A stretch of 64,000 nt of DNA from CAVQUE01 sp046290435 (GCA_046290435.1 JBKAGO010000039.1:1-64000), one strand, 5' to 3'. Positions 1 to 7,676 are shown, numbered from the stretch's first letter. Program-made: numbers and translations. Notes: a model not told the origin generated them from the letters alone.

Positions 1-332
1 TCCAGGGAGGCGAGCATGCGGCGGGCCCGGTCACGATCCAACGCCTCACCGCCCGAGTGGCGCCCCGAATGACGCGCCAGGGTCTTGACGGACGCGAACC
101 CGTCGCCACGGTGCAGGTTGCGGGCGTCGATGTTGGCCATCAACTCCAACTGCGCGGCGTGCACCCGCCGCGCCAGACGATCCAGCTCCACCATCGCAGC
201 CGTCGCCTCCGGCGACGACACCGGTGACAACCGGGAGTCGAAGAGCGCGTCGATCGCGGCGTCGAGCCCGACCAGGGGCCCGACTGCGTCGGAAGCGTCG
301 GCCGGCCGGTCCGGCTGCGTCAACAACTCCAT
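1..332 (-). CDS. DUF222/HNH (13E12-like) protein, N-terminal part, cut by window edge
   Basis: Read on the minus strand from an ATG at 332 the frame stays open to the left edge, giving about 110 residues. The protein has a variable N-terminus, then a helical stretch with the motif LDRLARRVHAAQLELMA and a later GFASVKTLARH and RARRMLASL. This is the pattern of the N-terminal DUF222 domain of actinobacterial HNH nucleases (the 13E12 repeat family of mycobacteria). The HNH end lies outside the window. A LexA-like palindrome abuts the start codon. No Shine-Dalgarno is visible upstream of the ATG, while TAGTGT lies 7 nt before it, so a leaderless mRNA is possible. The cellular role of the family is not settled; SOS control is known for several mycobacterial members. 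Confidence 0.8.
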   Translation of the reverse strand, partial: MELLTQPDRPADASDAVGPLVGLDAAIDALFDSRLSPVSSPEATAAMVELDRLARRVHAAQLELMANIDARNLHRGDGFASVKTLARHSGRHSGGEALDRDRARRMLASL

Positions 333-335
333 GGA

Positions 336-351
336 TCGAACACTAGTTCGG
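336..351. promoter_or_regulatory. LexA/SOS-box-like palindrome
   Basis: The sequence CGAAC-ACTA-GTTCG (337-350), flanked by T and G, matches the CGAAC-N4-GTTCG core of mycobacterial and Bacillus LexA boxes. It lies 4 nt upstream of the DUF222 start on the minus strand and overlaps the TAGTGT that would be its -10 element, the expected place for a repressor. The plus-strand gene starting at 486 is about 135 bp away, so control of that gene is less likely. Confidence 0.7.
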
Positions 352-485
352 GGGTGTGACAGTCTCGCCCGGCCGACGGCCACTGAGCGAAGAATTCTCG
401 GAAATCTTCGACCCGGGCGACCATCGCGGGTGTCACGGCCGGCCGCTACTGCGTGGGGAGTCGACAGCAACGAGGAGATGTACGG

Positions 486-1127
486 GTGAGCGACACACAG
501 CAGTCCGGCGATTGGTGGCAGGCGAGCGACGGGAAGTGGTACCCGCCGCAGTCCCATCCCGATCAGTGGCCGGCGCCGCCCACCGACGCACCGCCGCCCC
601 CGATGGCGCCGCAGCCGACGGCTGCCGCTGCGGCCGAGCGCCCGACGACGACGGCGGCGTTCATCTGCGGCGTGTTCGGCGCGGTGATCGGGCTGATCCC
701 GCTGCTCGGCATCCTGGCGATCCCGCTGGGGCTCATCGCGTTCGTGCTCGGCCTGATGGGCTGGCGACGCAAGCCCCAGCGCGCCAAGCTGGCTCGGGTG
801 TCGACCGTGCTCGGCGTCGTCGCGGTCGCCCTGGGCATCATCGGCGTCGTGATCGTCAACGACGCGTTCGACGAACTCGAGGAGGTGTTCGACACGAATC
901 TCGACGAGTCCCCGTCGTCACCTGCCGACTCGATCCCCGAGTACGGCAGCGACCCGGACCTCGATCGTCTGGCGGACGCATGCGCAGGAACCGGTGAGGC
1001 CGCCGCCGATGCCTGCGGCGACCTCTGGGCTGAAGCAGATCTCGGCTCGGGCTACGAGGAGTACGGCGGCAGTTGTGGGGAGCGGCCGGGCCGCGACTCG
1101 TTCACCTGCCTGTCGGGCAACGAGTAG
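486..1127 (+). CDS. membrane protein with N-terminal WWQASDGKWYPP motif
   Basis: A 213-aa protein. The GTG at 486 is chosen over an upstream ATG at 453 because GAGGAG lies 8 nt before it and the N-terminus then lines up with the paralogue at 4584-4177 (both begin with SDT and reach DWWQASDG within about ten residues). The order is: WWQASDGKWYPP motif (about residues 10-21), Pro/Ala-rich linker, two hydrophobic helices (about 60-120) separated by a basic turn (RRKPQRAKLAR), then an acidic soluble tail with five cysteines. The motif resembles DUF2510, a short domain on actinobacterial membrane proteins. The tail probably faces outward with disulfides, which is inference. Function unknown. Confidence 0.8.
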   Translation: MSDTQQSGDWWQASDGKWYPPQSHPDQWPAPPTDAPPPPMAPQPTAAAAAERPTTTAAFICGVFGAVIGLIPLLGILAIPLGLIAFVLGLMGWRRKPQRAKLARVSTVLGVVAVALGIIGVVIVNDAFDELEEVFDTNLDESPSSPADSIPEYGSDPDLDRLADACAGTGEAAADACGDLWAEADLGSGYEEYGGSCGERPGRDSFTCLSGNE

Positions 1128-1154
1128 ACCACCGCAACCTCTCGTCGTGGTGGC

Positions 1155-1189
1155 CCCGCCCGGCCGCGCCGGTCGGCCGGCCGGGCGGG
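1155..1189. terminator. bidirectional hairpin between convergent genes
   Basis: A perfect 12-bp inverted repeat, CCCGCCCGGCCG (1155-1166) and CGGCCGGGCGGG (1178-1189), with an 11-nt loop. It sits between the converging genes that end at 1127 and 1198, so it could stop transcription from both sides. There is no strong U-tract, as is common in such GC-rich DNA. Confidence 0.6.
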
Positions 1190-1197
1190 TTCCCGGC

Positions 1198-1569
1198 TCA
1201 GGCCGCGTCCATGCCGCCGATCCACGCCCAGGCAACGTCGCGCTCGTCGAAGCGTTTCAGCTCGACGCCCAGCAGTTCACCCATGGGCGTACCCACGAAA
1301 TCCGACACCTTGGCGAGCAGCTGGTCGTCGGTGACGACGGCCATCTTGTCGATGGAGTCCTTGAACTCCTTGGTGAACATCAGGTCGTCCTTGATGGCCG
1401 ACGGCTCGAGTCCGGAGATGTCGTTCAGTTCGACCAGCAGGTTGAAGTGGCCTTGTTCGGCGCGGAGCTCCAGTTCGGGTCGCAACTTGTCGTAGTCGTC
1501 GCTCGTGAGCTGACCGGAGACGACGACGGCGAGTGCGTCGTTTTCGGACTGGGACAGGATCTCGATCAT
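1198..1569 (-). CDS. STAS/SpoIIAA-like domain protein
   Basis: A 123-aa soluble protein beginning MIEIL. The start is fixed by AGGAGGT 8 nt upstream of the ATG at 1569; the open frame runs further upstream but without a better start. It shows the alternating strand-helix pattern of SpoIIAA-like (STAS/SEC14-type) single-domain proteins: an N-terminal strand with VVVSGQLT, then DYDKLRPELE, a LLVELNDISG strand, and a C-terminal helix followed by ERDVAWAWIG. Members of this family are usually stand-alone with unknown ligands. It follows a 27-aa ORF 62 bp upstream on the same strand and may be co-transcribed with it. Confidence 0.8.
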   Translation of the reverse strand: MIEILSQSENDALAVVVSGQLTSDDYDKLRPELELRAEQGHFNLLVELNDISGLEPSAIKDDLMFTKEFKDSIDKMAVVTDDQLLAKVSDFVGTPMGELLGVELKRFDERDVAWAWIGGMDAA

Positions 1570-1631
1570 GGCAGTTACCTCCTGGCGTTGTTCATGCCCC
1601 CGGCGACGGCCTGCCAACCCTCGTTCCCCGA

Positions 1632-1715
1632 TTACCTGCCGCCTCGGCGGCTCCGGATGGCATCCCAGACACGCTTGGCGATTCCGACCTTGATCAATCC
1701 ACTGATGAGTCCCAT
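1632..1715 (-). CDS. 27-residue basic amphipathic peptide
   Basis: A short ORF on the minus strand from ATG at 1715 to TAA at 1632. It begins MGLISGLIKVGIAKRV and continues with a WDAIRS segment and a basic RRGGR end. GGGAG lies 6 nt upstream of the ATG. The first half is a plausible amphipathic or membrane-seeking helix and the second half is strongly basic. It ends 62 bp upstream of the STAS gene start, on the same strand, behind two hairpins (1725-1741 and 1743-1777). Short proteins beginning MGL(L/I) with a GIAK segment occur in actinobacteria, to my recollection, but I cannot verify homology here. It could be a leader peptide, a small membrane protein or a chance ORF. Confidence 0.5.
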   Translation of the reverse strand: MGLISGLIKVGIAKRVWDAIRSRRGGR

Positions 1716-1724
1716 GGTGCACTC

Positions 1725-1777
1725 CCGTTGCTCGACAACGGAAGGGGACTACCCGGCCGGCGGCCTTGTAGTCCCCT
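1725..1777 (-). promoter_or_regulatory. two consecutive hairpins in the leader of the 27-aa ORF
   Basis: Hairpin A is a perfect 10-bp inverted repeat, AGGGGACTAC (1743-1752) with GTAGTCCCCT (1768-1777), loop 15 nt. Hairpin B is CCGTTG (1725-1730) with CAACGG (1736-1741), loop 5 nt. On the minus strand the order is A, B, Shine-Dalgarno, ATG; the GGGAG shares bases with the 3' arm of B. The arrangement suggests a structured 5' leader or an operator. No known riboswitch consensus was recognised. Confidence 0.45.
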
Positions 1778-1919
1778 GAGCCTCCCGGCACGCGTGCAGA
1801 GGTTCGAACGATGGCCGAAGCGTCATGGCCCGCAAGAGCGAGGCACTGGCCTGCTGGAGCGTCGAAAAGGCATGACGGCGACGGTCGATGTGACCTCGAG
1901 GGCGCGTGTGGGGCTCGGC

Positions 1920-2162
1920 TCAGGCTTCGACCCGGTCGACCGGCTCGTCGGTGTCCTCGGCGTCGCGAGCGCAGTGCGCGCAGCAGTAGAAGCGCCCGGT
2001 CACCTCGATGCCGTGACCGAGTATGCGACAGCCGCAGCGTTCACAGGTCGGCGCCAGCTTGTGGGCGGCGCACTCGAAACTGTCGAAGTCGTAGCGCTGC
2101 CCGCCCTTCACCACCTCGAAGGTCTTGTCGTAATCGTTGCCACACGTATCGCAGATGGCCAT
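1920..2162 (-). CDS. small double zinc-ribbon protein
   Basis: An 80-aa protein beginning MAICDTC, with ATG at 2162 preceded by GAGGAGG and GGGAG. It carries CxxC at residues 4-7, CERCGC near 40-45 and CCAHC near 60-64, so it can form one or two zinc ribbons, and it ends in an acidic tail (DAEDTDEPVD). Between the first pair and the rest is VVKGGQRYDFDSFECAAH, the layout of short metal-binding proteins seen beside stress genes in actinobacteria. No catalytic residue is visible; a metal-binding or nucleic-acid-binding role is inference. It is divergent from the gene at 2489. Confidence 0.75.
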   Translation of the reverse strand: MAICDTCGNDYDKTFEVVKGGQRYDFDSFECAAHKLAPTCERCGCRILGHGIEVTGRFYCCAHCARDAEDTDEPVDRVEA

Positions 2163-2488
2163 CGATCTCCCGCCTCCTCGCATCGCGATCATCCCGGCCG
2201 CCGTCACTGGGGCCGACATGGCTCCGGTACCCACGAGATCGACACGCAAACCCGTGGCACGAGCACTGCGGAGCCCTGAAGATCGAGAGCGCGAGCCATC
2301 GAACGTGAGGGCTTGCGGAACGTCGCAAATCGGCGAGGCGGTCGAGAAGCTGTCCGGCTCCCTCTGGGGCTCCGAGCCCGAAAGGCCGAACCAGCCGGCT
2401 GGCACGCGTTGCCCATGGGTCCCCGCCTCGGTGCGAGGACCCCCACTACGGTGGCCCCCACACGGCGGCAGCATGGGGAGCAGTGCGA
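2163..2488. other. 326-bp divergent intergenic region
   Basis: No gene is supported here; the frames that cross it are extensions or shadows of the neighbours. It must hold the promoters of the zinc-ribbon gene (minus) and of the gene at 2489 (plus). Two inverted repeats are visible: TTGCG (2313-2317) with CGCAA (2324-2328), and a bulged hairpin at 2417-2442 (GGGT/ACCC outer and CCTCG/CGAGG inner stems) about 47 nt upstream of the plus-strand start. Confidence 0.4.
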
Positions 2489-3884
2489 ATGGCCGAGATG
2501 CAGCGGGCGCGATTGATTCCGGTGAGCGGGATCGGTTCAGACCTCGAAGCTGAGCAGCGGGCAACATCGGCCCTGCTGGCGGTGATGTCGATCGTCCGTG
2601 ACTTCTCGAATGCGCTGTTGGACCCCCTCGGCGCACCGCGGGGTAAGCGGGCGACGGTCGATACCTTCACCGAGATCGACATCAAACTCGCAAGCGGTGC
2701 GAAGGTGCGACCCGACGTTCTGATCCGGGTCACGTACGGACAGACGGAGTGGGTCGCTCTTGTTGAGGTGAAGACGGGCGATGCGCCGTTACGGGCCGAG
2801 CAGGTGAACAACTACATCCAGGCGGCACGCGAGATCGACGCGCAGGTGGTGCTCACGATCTCCAACGAGATCGGTGTCGCAGGCTCTCACCCAACCGCCG
2901 GGCTGAACGTTCGATCGAACTCGAGGGTGCAGGTTCACCAGCTGCCGTGGACCCGCATCCTCTCCAACGCCGTGCAGGCCAAGGTCCACCACCGGCGTGG
3001 CGGACCCAGAGCAGGCGTGGATACTCGGCGAACTCATCCGCTATCTCGAGCACCCGTCCGCCGGCGCCACCGCCATGACCGACATGGGCGCTGCATGGAC
3101 CGCGATCCGCGACGAGGCCCGAAACGGGGCCATCAAGAAGGGCAGCGCCGAAGCGGGCGAGGTTGCAGCGCGCTGGGATCAGCTGATCCGGTACGCAGCG
3201 ATGCGCCTGTCGGCTGAGACCGGCGCCAACGTCGAGCAGTTCCTGCCACGGTCCCAGCGGGACCCGCTGGCCCGGCTAACTCACCTGCGCCAGCAGTTGG
3301 CTGACGATTGTGTTCTCGAGGGTCGCCTGCGTGTGCCGGGATCGGTCGGCGACATCGTTGTCATCGCCGATCTGAAGGCAAAGCAGATCCGCTCCGAGGT
3401 CACCGTGCCAGCCCCCGAGGATAGGAAGGGCCGTGGGTCGGTCACCTGGCTAGCTCGCCAGATCGCCGACACCGCCCACCGTGCGGTGTTGATCGAGTCT
3501 TGCGCCAAGAACGCTCGCACTCCTGTGGCAGCGCCCCTGGCTGCGGTGATCGAGGAGCCGACCGTGCTGCTCGCCGACGGCCAACAAGACATCGCACGTT
3601 TCGTCGTGGCGCAGCGATTCGAGATGGGCGCCGCCCGCAAGGCCGGTGGCAAGACTGCAGGATTCATCGACTCGGTCCTCGGAGCGATCGACGCCCTCTA
3701 CACCGGCGTCGTGCAGCACATCACCCCGTGGACGCCCCCAGCGCCACAGGTCGCGACCGTCTCACGTTCCGATGTAGCTCCGCAGCCCACCAGCAACGAC
3801 GGCGAGATCACCGTCGCGACGCCGCCGACCGTCCCGACCCGAATGTGGGAACCACGGCCCGGACCACCTGTGATCGAGTGGTGA
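2489..3884 (+). pseudogene. PD-(D/E)XK-nuclease-like protein, frameshifted
   Basis: Two reading frames join into one protein of about 465 aa. Frame one starts at ATG 2489 (GGGGAG 8 nt upstream) and has TEIDIKL, RPDVLIRV and VALVEVKTGD followed by QVNNY: the D...ExK core and helix of PD-(D/E)XK nuclease folds. Around 2975-2995 coding potential switches frame; the second part continues with GVADPEQAWILGELIRYL to the stop at 3884. Restoring two bases (CG) in the CACCACCGGCGTGG segment would give an uninterrupted product. Either the gene is inactivated or the sequence has an error. The C-terminal half has a helical TALARDE-like region and ends in a Pro/Thr-rich tail. Natural function unknown. Confidence 0.65.
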
Positions 3885-4027
3885 GCCGGGCACCAAGGCA
3901 CACCGACTGAGCTCGAGATCCCTGACCGGGTCAGCGTGAACGGAACGGCCCGAACCCCGCTGGACCGTCGGAACAGCCATTTCCCCCTGTGGCGTGTGCT
4001 GCTGCCCCGATCATGTCTATGGGTTGC

Positions 4028-4150
4028 CTAGCCGGCCAACCGCACAAGCTCCTCTGGGCACTGGCTAATGGCAGCCACGAAAATCAGGTCCTGGAAATCG
4101 TTGATCAGGGTCTCAAGCGTCTCCACAGCAAGATCCGCCCATCGGCGACG
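4028..4150 (-). pseudogene. possible C-terminal gene remnant
   Basis: Between 3885 and 4176 no complete gene is visible. One minus-strand frame ending at TAG (4028-4030) reads like a real protein end, with DLAVETLETLINDF and later CPEELVRLAG, but it has no start codon upstream and its third codon positions are less GC-rich than in neighbouring genes. It may be a decayed remnant or a chance open frame. Confidence 0.2.
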
Positions 4151-4176
4151 GCAGCGAGGGAGTTGACCGCCGAGGC

Positions 4177-4584
4177 TCAGGGGAAGAATCGGCCGACGGG
4201 CGGATCGTCCTCGAGCACGCGAGGCGCTTCCGTCTCTGCGCCGTTCCCGAGGATGTACATGGCCGCGGCGATCACACCGACGAGGGCAACAACGCCACCC
4301 GCAGCCACCATGAAGCTGCCTTCGGAAGTGAGCTCCTCCACGCCACGGAATGACTCCTCAGTCTGCGTCGAGCCGAACGCTGCCAGGCTGGCGCCGATCA
4401 CGGTGGTGAGCAGAAGCACGGCTACACCGTGCACGCGCCGGTAGATCAGAGCCAGGTAAGGCGGCTCGTTGTCTGTCGGCTCTGCTGGATCGGGCTGGCG
4501 CAGCGAGGCCTCGGTCATGTTGGGCGGATACCAGGCGCCATCGGACGCCTGCCACCAGTCCGCTCCTCGAGGTGTATCGCTCAT
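4177..4584 (-). CDS. small membrane protein with WWQASDGAWYPP motif
   Basis: A 135-aa protein that begins MSDT and has DWWQASDGAWYPP within the first 21 residues, followed by a Pro/Glu-rich linker and two hydrophobic segments (about residues 52-72 and 88-112). It ends in an acidic, Pro-containing tail. AAAGGGG lies 5 nt upstream of the ATG. It shares its N-terminal signature with the gene at 486-1127 and lies downstream of a YccF/DUF2510 gene on the same strand. The motif-plus-two-helices architecture suggests a membrane-anchored accessory protein. No enzymatic residue can be named. Confidence 0.75.
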   Translation of the reverse strand: MSDTPRGADWWQASDGAWYPPNMTEASLRQPDPAEPTDNEPPYLALIYRRVHGVAVLLLTTVIGASLAAFGSTQTEESFRGVEELTSEGSFMVAAGGVVALVGVIAAAMYILGNGAETEAPRVLEDDPPVGRFFP

Positions 4585-4641
4585 CGTGTCCCCTTTCTGG
4601 TCCGCTAAGGCCCCCCGAGAGCACGGCTCCCGAAGGTGGTG

Positions 4642-5232
4642 CTAGTCGGCGGTGTGCTCTGTCCAGTTGGCGCCGTCGAAGTAGCGGAGTCGCTTCTCCC
4701 CGTTCGGGTCCGGATACCAGTCGGCCGGCTGCGCGGCGGCTTGTGTGGGCGCCGCCTCGAGGGCGGGGGCCGAGGGCACAGGCGTCGCCATGGCTGGCGA
4801 GGGCGCAGGGTCTTGTTCCTGTTGCGTAGCTGCAGCCGCCTGATGCATCCGGGTCTTCAGCTCTGTGTTCTTCACGATCTCTTTGCCGAACGGGAATAGC
4901 GCCAGGGGCACGAACTTGAACGCCTGAAGGCCGAACGGAATGCCGATGACGGTCACGCACAGCAGCACGCCACCGATGGCGTAGCCGATGGCAACGAACA
5001 GACCCGGAATGAACCAGATCACCGCCCCGACACCCCCGAGCGATCGAGCGTTGGCCGAGGGCACTGCGGTGCGGCCGAAGGGCCAGAGCGTGAACTGTGC
5101 CAGCTTCAGGCACTGGCGGGCGAACGGAAGCCCGATCACGGTAACGGCGAGAATCGCTGCGAGAACCAGCCAACCGAGCGCTGTCCAGAACCCGCACAAC
5201 ACCAGCCACAGAACATTGCCGATCGTCTTCAC
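4642..5232 (-). CDS. YccF-domain membrane protein with C-terminal DUF2510
   Basis: A 196-aa protein. Residues 1-60 and 68-120 are two copies of the YccF (DUF307) pattern, each with a hydrophobic helix pair and a VTVIGLPF / VTVIGIPF signature, followed by LWPFGR or LFPFGK. A Gln/Ala/Pro linker leads to a classic DUF2510 module near the C-terminus (DWYPDPNGEKRLRYFDG, then NWTEHT). YccF proteins are inner-membrane proteins of unknown function. It lies upstream of the WWQASDG gene with 57 bp between them, so the two may form an operon. The left end of the IS21 element is inserted 78 bp upstream of its start, where the promoter would be expected. Confidence 0.85.
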   Translation of the reverse strand: MKTIGNVLWLVLCGFWTALGWLVLAAILAVTVIGLPFARQCLKLAQFTLWPFGRTAVPSANARSLGGVGAVIWFIPGLFVAIGYAIGGVLLCVTVIGIPFGLQAFKFVPLALFPFGKEIVKNTELKTRMHQAAAATQQEQDPAPSPAMATPVPSAPALEAAPTQAAAQPADWYPDPNGEKRLRYFDGANWTEHTAD

Positions 5233-5305
5233 TGCATCCCCCGAGCCGCCAGCGATCCCTTCACCGCACCCTAGGTAGACAGGCGTCGGGAACCAAAGAA
5301 CGAGC

Positions 5306-5310
5306 CAAGA
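5306..5310. repeat. IS21 target-site duplication, left copy
   Basis: CAAGA directly precedes the TGCC left terminus of the element; the identical CAAGA follows its right terminus at 7609-7613. Confidence 0.85.
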
Positions 5311-5443
5311 TGCCCACGCTCACGTGAATCTCCCCGGAGTTGCTCGTTGAAATTCCCCACCCTGTGGGTCCACCGAAACGGGGTGGGGCTCCTCTCTGCT
5401 GGACGTTGCGAGACGTTCCGGCTGGGAGAGGAGCCCGTCCCTG

Positions 5444-6763
5444 ATGATCACACAGGGAGAAGACGTGGAGATCCACGCGTTGAAGAAGCAGGGGTGGTCG
5501 ATTGCTGCGATCGCCCGTCATGTGGGCCGGGACCGTAAGACGGTTCGGGCGTATCTGAACGGCGACCGCGAGGTCGGCGTGCGGGCGAGGCCCGACGGCG
5601 AGGTCGATCCGTTTGATCTGATCGAGCCGTACGTGCGCCAGCGCCTTGCCGAGGATCGGCATCTGCGGGCCACGGTGTTGTTCCGGGAGGTGCAGGATCT
5701 GCCGTCGGGCTATGGGCGGGCGTATCAGACGTTCACCCGCCAGATCCGCGAGCGGGGACTGCGCCCGCATTGTGAGGCGTGCGCAGGGTCGAAGGGCCGG
5801 GCCCATGTCGACATCGGGCATCCGCCGGGTGAGGAGATCCAGTGGGACTGGCTCGAGTTGCCGGTGACGCCGTGGGGCGCCAAGGCGTACGTGTTGGTCG
5901 GGGCGTTGTCACACTCGGGGAAGTTCCGGTGCTGGTTCTCCGAGTCCGATGACTTGGCTCATCTCGTCGTCGGGATCCACGAGGTGCTCGGTCGTCTGGG
6001 CGGCACGGCGAAGCGTTGGCGGGTGGATCGGATGGCCACGGTCATCAAGCCCGGCACGAGTGACGTGCAGCGCAGCTTCGCGCCGGTCGCGAAGCACTAC
6101 GGGGTCGGGGTCGATCCGTGTCCGGCGCGTCACGGGAACCGCAAGGGCGTGGTCGAGAACGCGATCGGGTATCTGACCCAGAGCTGGTGGCGGACAGCGA
6201 GGGTCGCGACCCTTGCTGATGCGCAGGCGTCGCTGGACCGCTGGTGTGTGAGCGTCGCTGATCAGCGCCTGCGCGACAGCCACGACGAGGGCCCAGCGGT
6301 GACCGTCGCCGAAGCAGCCGCAGCCGAACCGCTGATCGCGCTGCCAGCCGCTGGGTTCCCGGTCACGATCGAACTCGAACGGGTCGTCGCAGCGAACGCG
6401 TTGGTGTCGATCTGGGGGAATCGCTACTCGGTTCCGCCCGGCTTGGTCGGCGCGACCGTGCTCGTCAGGCACCGCCATGGCAGCGACAGCATCGACATCG
6501 CCGCATCGGGGCGGCCGATCACGACCCACCGGTTGGCGCCGCCGGGTGCGCACCGGGTTGTCCGGTTGCCTGAGCACACCGCAGCGCTCGAGAACGTCGT
6601 GCTCGGCGAGTTCACCACAGCGAAGCCCTGCGCCCGCAAGATCAACAGGCCACCGTCGCCGGTTGCGTTGGCGATCGCAGCTCAGCTCGGCGCCCAAGCA
6701 GCGGCTGACCCGGTGATCGATCTCGACGTTTACCGGCGCCTCGTCGAAGGCGACGCCTCATGA
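5444..6763 (+). CDS. istA: IS21 transposase IstA
   Basis: A 439-aa transposase. The N-terminus has a helix-turn-helix (WSIAAIARHVGRDRKTVRAYL, about residues 15-36), followed by a DDE integrase core: the first Asp in EEIQWDWLEL (near 130), a second Asp in KRWRVDRMAT, and the Glu in KGVVENAIGYL. The C-terminus has the beta-rich domain with GNRYSVPPGLVG typical of IstA. The start ATG at 5444 keeps the HTH complete. The stop overlaps the istB start as ATGA. It acts with IstB to cut and join the element ends. Confidence 0.95.
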   Translation: MITQGEDVEIHALKKQGWSIAAIARHVGRDRKTVRAYLNGDREVGVRARPDGEVDPFDLIEPYVRQRLAEDRHLRATVLFREVQDLPSGYGRAYQTFTRQIRERGLRPHCEACAGSKGRAHVDIGHPPGEEIQWDWLELPVTPWGAKAYVLVGALSHSGKFRCWFSESDDLAHLVVGIHEVLGRLGGTAKRWRVDRMATVIKPGTSDVQRSFAPVAKHYGVGVDPCPARHGNRKGVVENAIGYLTQSWWRTARVATLADAQASLDRWCVSVADQRLRDSHDEGPAVTVAEAAAAEPLIALPAAGFPVTIELERVVAANALVSIWGNRYSVPPGLVGATVLVRHRHGSDSIDIAASGRPITTHRLAPPGAHRVVRLPEHTAALENVVLGEFTTAKPCARKINRPPSPVALAIAAQLGAQAAADPVIDLDVYRRLVEGDAS

Positions 6764-7542
6764 GCCGCGACAGCCTCTACCAACAACTCCGGAGCCATCT
6801 CGCTTACCTGAAACTCGGCGCCGCCGCCGAAGCGCTCCCCGCAGCGTTGGACCGGGCGATGAAGGAGAAGCAGAACCCGACCGAGTTTCTCGAAGCCCTG
6901 CTTGCGGTCGAGGTCGAAGCGACCGAAGCACGCCGCCTCGCCGGCCGGATGCGGTTCGCGAACTTCCCGGTCCCGTGGCGACTCGAAGACTTCGACTTCG
7001 CCGCGCAACCAAGCGTCGATGAAGCGCTGATGCGTGACCTCGCGTCCTGCCGGTTCGCCGAGGACGCCACCAACGTGTTGTTCATCGGCCCGCCCGGCGT
7101 CGGCAAAACCATGCTCGCCACCGCCCTCGGCCACGCCGCCGTCGACCAGGGTCTACGCGTCTACTACTGCACCGCAGCCGACCTCGCCGCCCGATGCCGC
7201 AAAGCCGCGATCGAAGGACGCTGGGCCACCACCATGCGGTTCTACGCCGGACCAGGCGTGCTGATCATCGACGAGCTCGGCTACCTCCCCATGCCCGCCG
7301 ACGACGCCAACGCCCTCTTCCAGGTCATCGCCCAGCGCTACCTCAAAGGCTCCATCATCCTCACGACCAACCGAGGCGTCGGCTCCTGGGGCGACATCTT
7401 CGCCGACACCACCGTCGCCGCCGCCATGTTGGACCGGCTGCTACACCGCTCGGTCGTGTTCAACATCACCGGCGACAGCTACCGCCTACGCGAACACCAA
7501 GCCCGCAACCGACGACTCACCCAAGGAGGCACCCCGACCTAG
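6760..7542 (+). CDS. istB: IS21 helper ATPase IstB
   Basis: A 260-aa AAA+ ATPase related to DnaC. Walker A is GPPGVGKTMLA (about residues 109-119), Walker B is VLIIDELGYLP, and a sensor region TTNRG follows. The N-terminus has the LRSHLAYLKLGAAAEALP helix that interacts with IstA in this family. It starts inside the istA stop (ATGA overlap), so translation is coupled. IstB directs the transposase to target DNA in an ATP-dependent way. Full length, no defect seen. Confidence 0.95.
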   Translation: MSRDSLYQQLRSHLAYLKLGAAAEALPAALDRAMKEKQNPTEFLEALLAVEVEATEARRLAGRMRFANFPVPWRLEDFDFAAQPSVDEALMRDLASCRFAEDATNVLFIGPPGVGKTMLATALGHAAVDQGLRVYYCTAADLAARCRKAAIEGRWATTMRFYAGPGVLIIDELGYLPMPADDANALFQVIAQRYLKGSIILTTNRGVGSWGDIFADTTVAAAMLDRLLHRSVVFNITGDSYRLREHQARNRRLTQGGTPT

Positions 7543-7608
7543 AATCCACCCACCTCAGGGTGGGGAAGTTCGGCGAGCACAACTGGGGAATTTCAGCGAG
7601 CGGCGGCA

Positions 7609-7613
7609 CAAGA
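7609..7613. repeat. IS21 target-site duplication, right copy
   Basis: CAAGA, identical to 5306-5310, directly after the right terminus that ends GGCGGCA. Confidence 0.85.
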
Positions 7614-7618
7614 CGCGG

Positions 7619-7655
7619 CGCAGCGCCCGCCAGGATGACCCTGGCGGGCGCTGCG
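7619..7655 (-). terminator. strong hairpin downstream of the gene remnant
   Basis: A perfect 16-bp stem (CGCAGCGCCCGCCAGG at 7619-7634 with its complement at 7640-7655) and a 5-nt loop. It lies 22 bp beyond the stop of the remnant at 7677-7937 and would terminate transcription leaving rnpB or the remnant on the minus strand. The IS21 element inserted 5 bp from it. Confidence 0.6.
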
Positions 7656-7676
7656 TGCTGTTCTGGTGCAGTTGGT

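Larger units (their letters stand above)
5311..7608 (+). mobile_element. IS21-family insertion sequence, intact
   Basis: A 2298-bp element with istA and istB overlapping by 4 nt. The ends are imperfect inverted repeats that start TGCC: left TGCCCACGCTCACGTGAA, right complement TGCCGCCGCTCGCTGAAA. They are followed by further internal repeats of the GCTCG-TTGAAATTCCCC type on both sides (left to about 5365, right from about 7559), as IS21 elements have. A 5-bp direct repeat CAAGA flanks it. Both genes are open and keep their active-site motifs, so the copy looks recent and possibly mobile. It separates the YccF gene from the region downstream of rnpB. Confidence 0.93.

Noticed and set aside
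2997..3884. Separate gene starting at 2997
   Set aside because: The ATG/GTG context is poor and the protein continues the upstream half after a frame change; it is treated as one frameshifted gene.
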